Positions 3,866 to 5,098 of a DNA stretch of 5,098 nt are shown piece by piece. The DNA is taken from positions 1-5,098 of the forward strand of contig CALMGA010000550.1 of the NCBI GenBank assembly GCA_937863205.1, read 5' to 3'. This stretch comes from an uncultured Beijerinckiaceae bacterium. GTDB lineage: Bacteria; Pseudomonadota; Alphaproteobacteria; Rhizobiales; Beijerinckiaceae. A program made the position numbers and the translations under genes. Under the pieces are notes generated by a model. That model was not told where the DNA came from. It ran no database searches and saw only the letters and a list, made by a program, of their open reading frames with translations. The first letter of the stretch is position 1; every line of letters begins with the position of its first letter.

Positions 3866-5098
3866 ATGCCGCCGAGCATTTCCCTGGAAGAGGTTGGGCG
3901 CGCCCTCGAACGGCGATCCTACCGGCTCGCCTTCGCCCCGGCGCTGGAAGCCCGGTTCGAGGCGGACACCTCACGCGCCCGCGCCCGCATGGTGGTTCGC
4001 CAGAACCACATCGGCCTCATCGTCTACAACTCCTTCATGCTGGGCGATTCGCTGCTGATCCCCGACATCTTCACCTTTTCGGTGGTGCTGCACCTCGCCA
4101 TCATGACGCCCCTGATGTTCCTGGTGAACCACGTCGTGGCCCGCCAGCCGCCGGCTTGGCTGCGCGAAAGCATCCTGGCCTTCGGCATCGTCGCCGGCAC
4201 GGAGGCGATCCTTACGCTGACGCTCATGAGCCATTCGCCGTTGCGATCCTCCGAGCACCTGAGCAGCGTGCTGGTGATCCTGTTCGCCACGATGGTGCAG
4301 CGCATCCGCTTCACCTACGTCCTCGTCGCCTGCTTCGTGTCGCTGGTTCTCTACGTGCTGACCTTGACCCAGTTCGCCGCGCAGGAACTGGCGCAGGTGG
4401 CCGTCGCCGATGCCGTTTTCGCCGGCGTCGTCCTGTTCTCTCTGACGGGGTGCTACACCCTGGAGTCGGAGCTGCGCACGAGCTACCTGCTCGCCCTTCG
4501 CGACAAGCTGCGCAACATCGAACTGGAAGCGATCAGCCGCCGCGACGCGCTGACCGGGGTCGGCAACCGGCGCGCCCTCGATCTGGCCGCCCGCGACCTC
4601 GCGAGCGCCGGGCGGCGCCGCGCCACCGATGCGGCCGAACCGGACGGCAAGCCGACGGCCGTGCTGCTGTTCGACATCGACTTCTTCAAGAGCTTCAACG
4701 ACGCCAACGGCCACCTGGAGGGCGACGCCTGCCTGAAGCGCGTCGCCGGCCTGATCGGCAGCGACGTCCGGCTCGGCCTCGACCGGGTGTTCCGCTTCGG
4801 CGGGGAAGAATTCGTGGTGCTGCTGGAAGAAACGGGGCTGGCGGAAGCGTTGCGCATCGCCGAGCGGGTCCGCCGCAGCGTGGAAGCGGCGGCGATCCCG
4901 CGACGGCCCAAGGAACTCGGAAGTGCGGGATTCGGGGATGGCGCTCGGCCCGAGGCCGGCGGCCAAGCGACCGTGATCACCCTCAGCGCCGGCGTCGCCG
5001 CCGGCGTGCTCGGGGAAACGCTGGCCCTCGCCGACCTCATCGCCGATGCCGACACCGCGCTTTACGCGGCCAAGAGCGGCGGCCGCAACCAGGTCAGG
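3866..5098 (+). CDS. Membrane-anchored diguanylate cyclase (GGDEF), 3' end truncated by window edge
   Basis: Diguanylate cyclases condense two GTP into the second messenger c-di-GMP. The frame runs 411 codons to the window edge. Residues 1-45 are a cytoplasmic N-terminus (LAFAPALEARFE). Residues 48-198 hold about six hydrophobic segments (roughly 48-65, 69-91, 102-122, 132-145, 149-167, 178-198), an unnamed membrane sensor region. A short helical linker (199-226) leads to a GGDEF domain opening with DALTGVGNRRAL (227-238). FDIDFFKSFNDANGH (269-283) supplies Mg-binding Asp270 and substrate contacts. The active-site loop is GGEEF (312-316), so catalysis is expected. TLSAGVAAG (372-380) and ADTALYAAKSGGRNQV (395-410) are standard closing motifs, so only a few residues are missing. 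The inhibitory RxxD site is not intact: Leu303 stands where Arg is expected, with Arg302 one residue early. A Gly-rich insertion occupies 345-369. Start 3866 is tentative; its RBS (GAAG) is weak. Confidence 0.93.
   Translation, partial: MPPSISLEEVGRALERRSYRLAFAPALEARFEADTSRARARMVVRQNHIGLIVYNSFMLGDSLLIPDIFTFSVVLHLAIMTPLMFLVNHVVARQPPAWLRESILAFGIVAGTEAILTLTLMSHSPLRSSEHLSSVLVILFATMVQRIRFTYVLVACFVSLVLYVLTLTQFAAQELAQVAVADAVFAGVVLFSLTGCYTLESELRTSYLLALRDKLRNIELEAISRRDALTGVGNRRALDLAARDLASAGRRRATDAAEPDGKPTAVLLFDIDFFKSFNDANGHLEGDACLKRVAGLIGSDVRLGLDRVFRFGGEEFVVLLEETGLAEALRIAERVRRSVEAAAIPRRPKELGSAGFGDGARPEAGGQATVITLSAGVAAGVLGETLALADLIADADTALYAAKSGGRNQVR

Noticed and set aside
3971..4966. 331-codon minus-strand open frame opposite the diguanylate cyclase
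   Set aside because: The plus strand encodes a clear GGDEF protein with all catalytic motifs. The antisense frame is rich in His, Gln, Glu and Asp from reversed GC-rich codons and resembles no protein.

Overview
The window looks like chromosomal DNA of a high-GC alphaproteobacterium, with third codon positions strongly biased to G/C. The succinyl-CoA synthetase beta chain is of the alphaproteobacterial kind, and an intergenic region carries a perfect match to the CtrA cell-cycle regulator site (TTAA-N7-TTAAC). I cannot name the genus with confidence; the Methylobacterium/Rhodospirillales range is a guess.

Layout from left to right. 1-192 (+) is the C-terminal end of what is probably an FAD-dependent monooxygenase. 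223-1413 (-) is a complete sucC, convergent with the monooxygenase and with no sucD next to it in this window. 1414-2031 is a long non-coding stretch: near sucC it holds two tandem hairpins, and at 1841-1960 a markedly AT-rich segment. Three short envelope-protein genes follow: a secreted protein with a TTG start (2032-2328, +), a probable exported or lipid-anchored protein (2401-2790, -), and a lipoprotein with a clear lipobox (3024-3446, +). The first two converge on a strong hairpin that probably terminates both. The second and third diverge from a spacer containing the CtrA-type site.

3447-3865 has no confident gene, but on the minus strand it carries two short stretches with coding-like codon use, one interrupted by an in-frame TGA and one by an apparent frameshift. 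From 3866 to the right edge is a membrane-anchored diguanylate cyclase (GGDEF domain with GGEEF active site), complete except for its last residues. The long minus-strand open frames beneath it are antisense shadows.

The genes do not form one pathway. sucC is central metabolism, the monooxygenase is a separate unit, and the right two thirds is an accessory-like group of small envelope proteins next to a c-di-GMP signalling enzyme. I see no clear evidence of a mobile element, CRISPR array, tRNA or rRNA. I did not find a clearly new multi-gene system. The best leads are the CtrA-type site, the solitary sucC, the disrupted small minus-strand ORFs and the cyclase's displaced inhibitory-site arginine.
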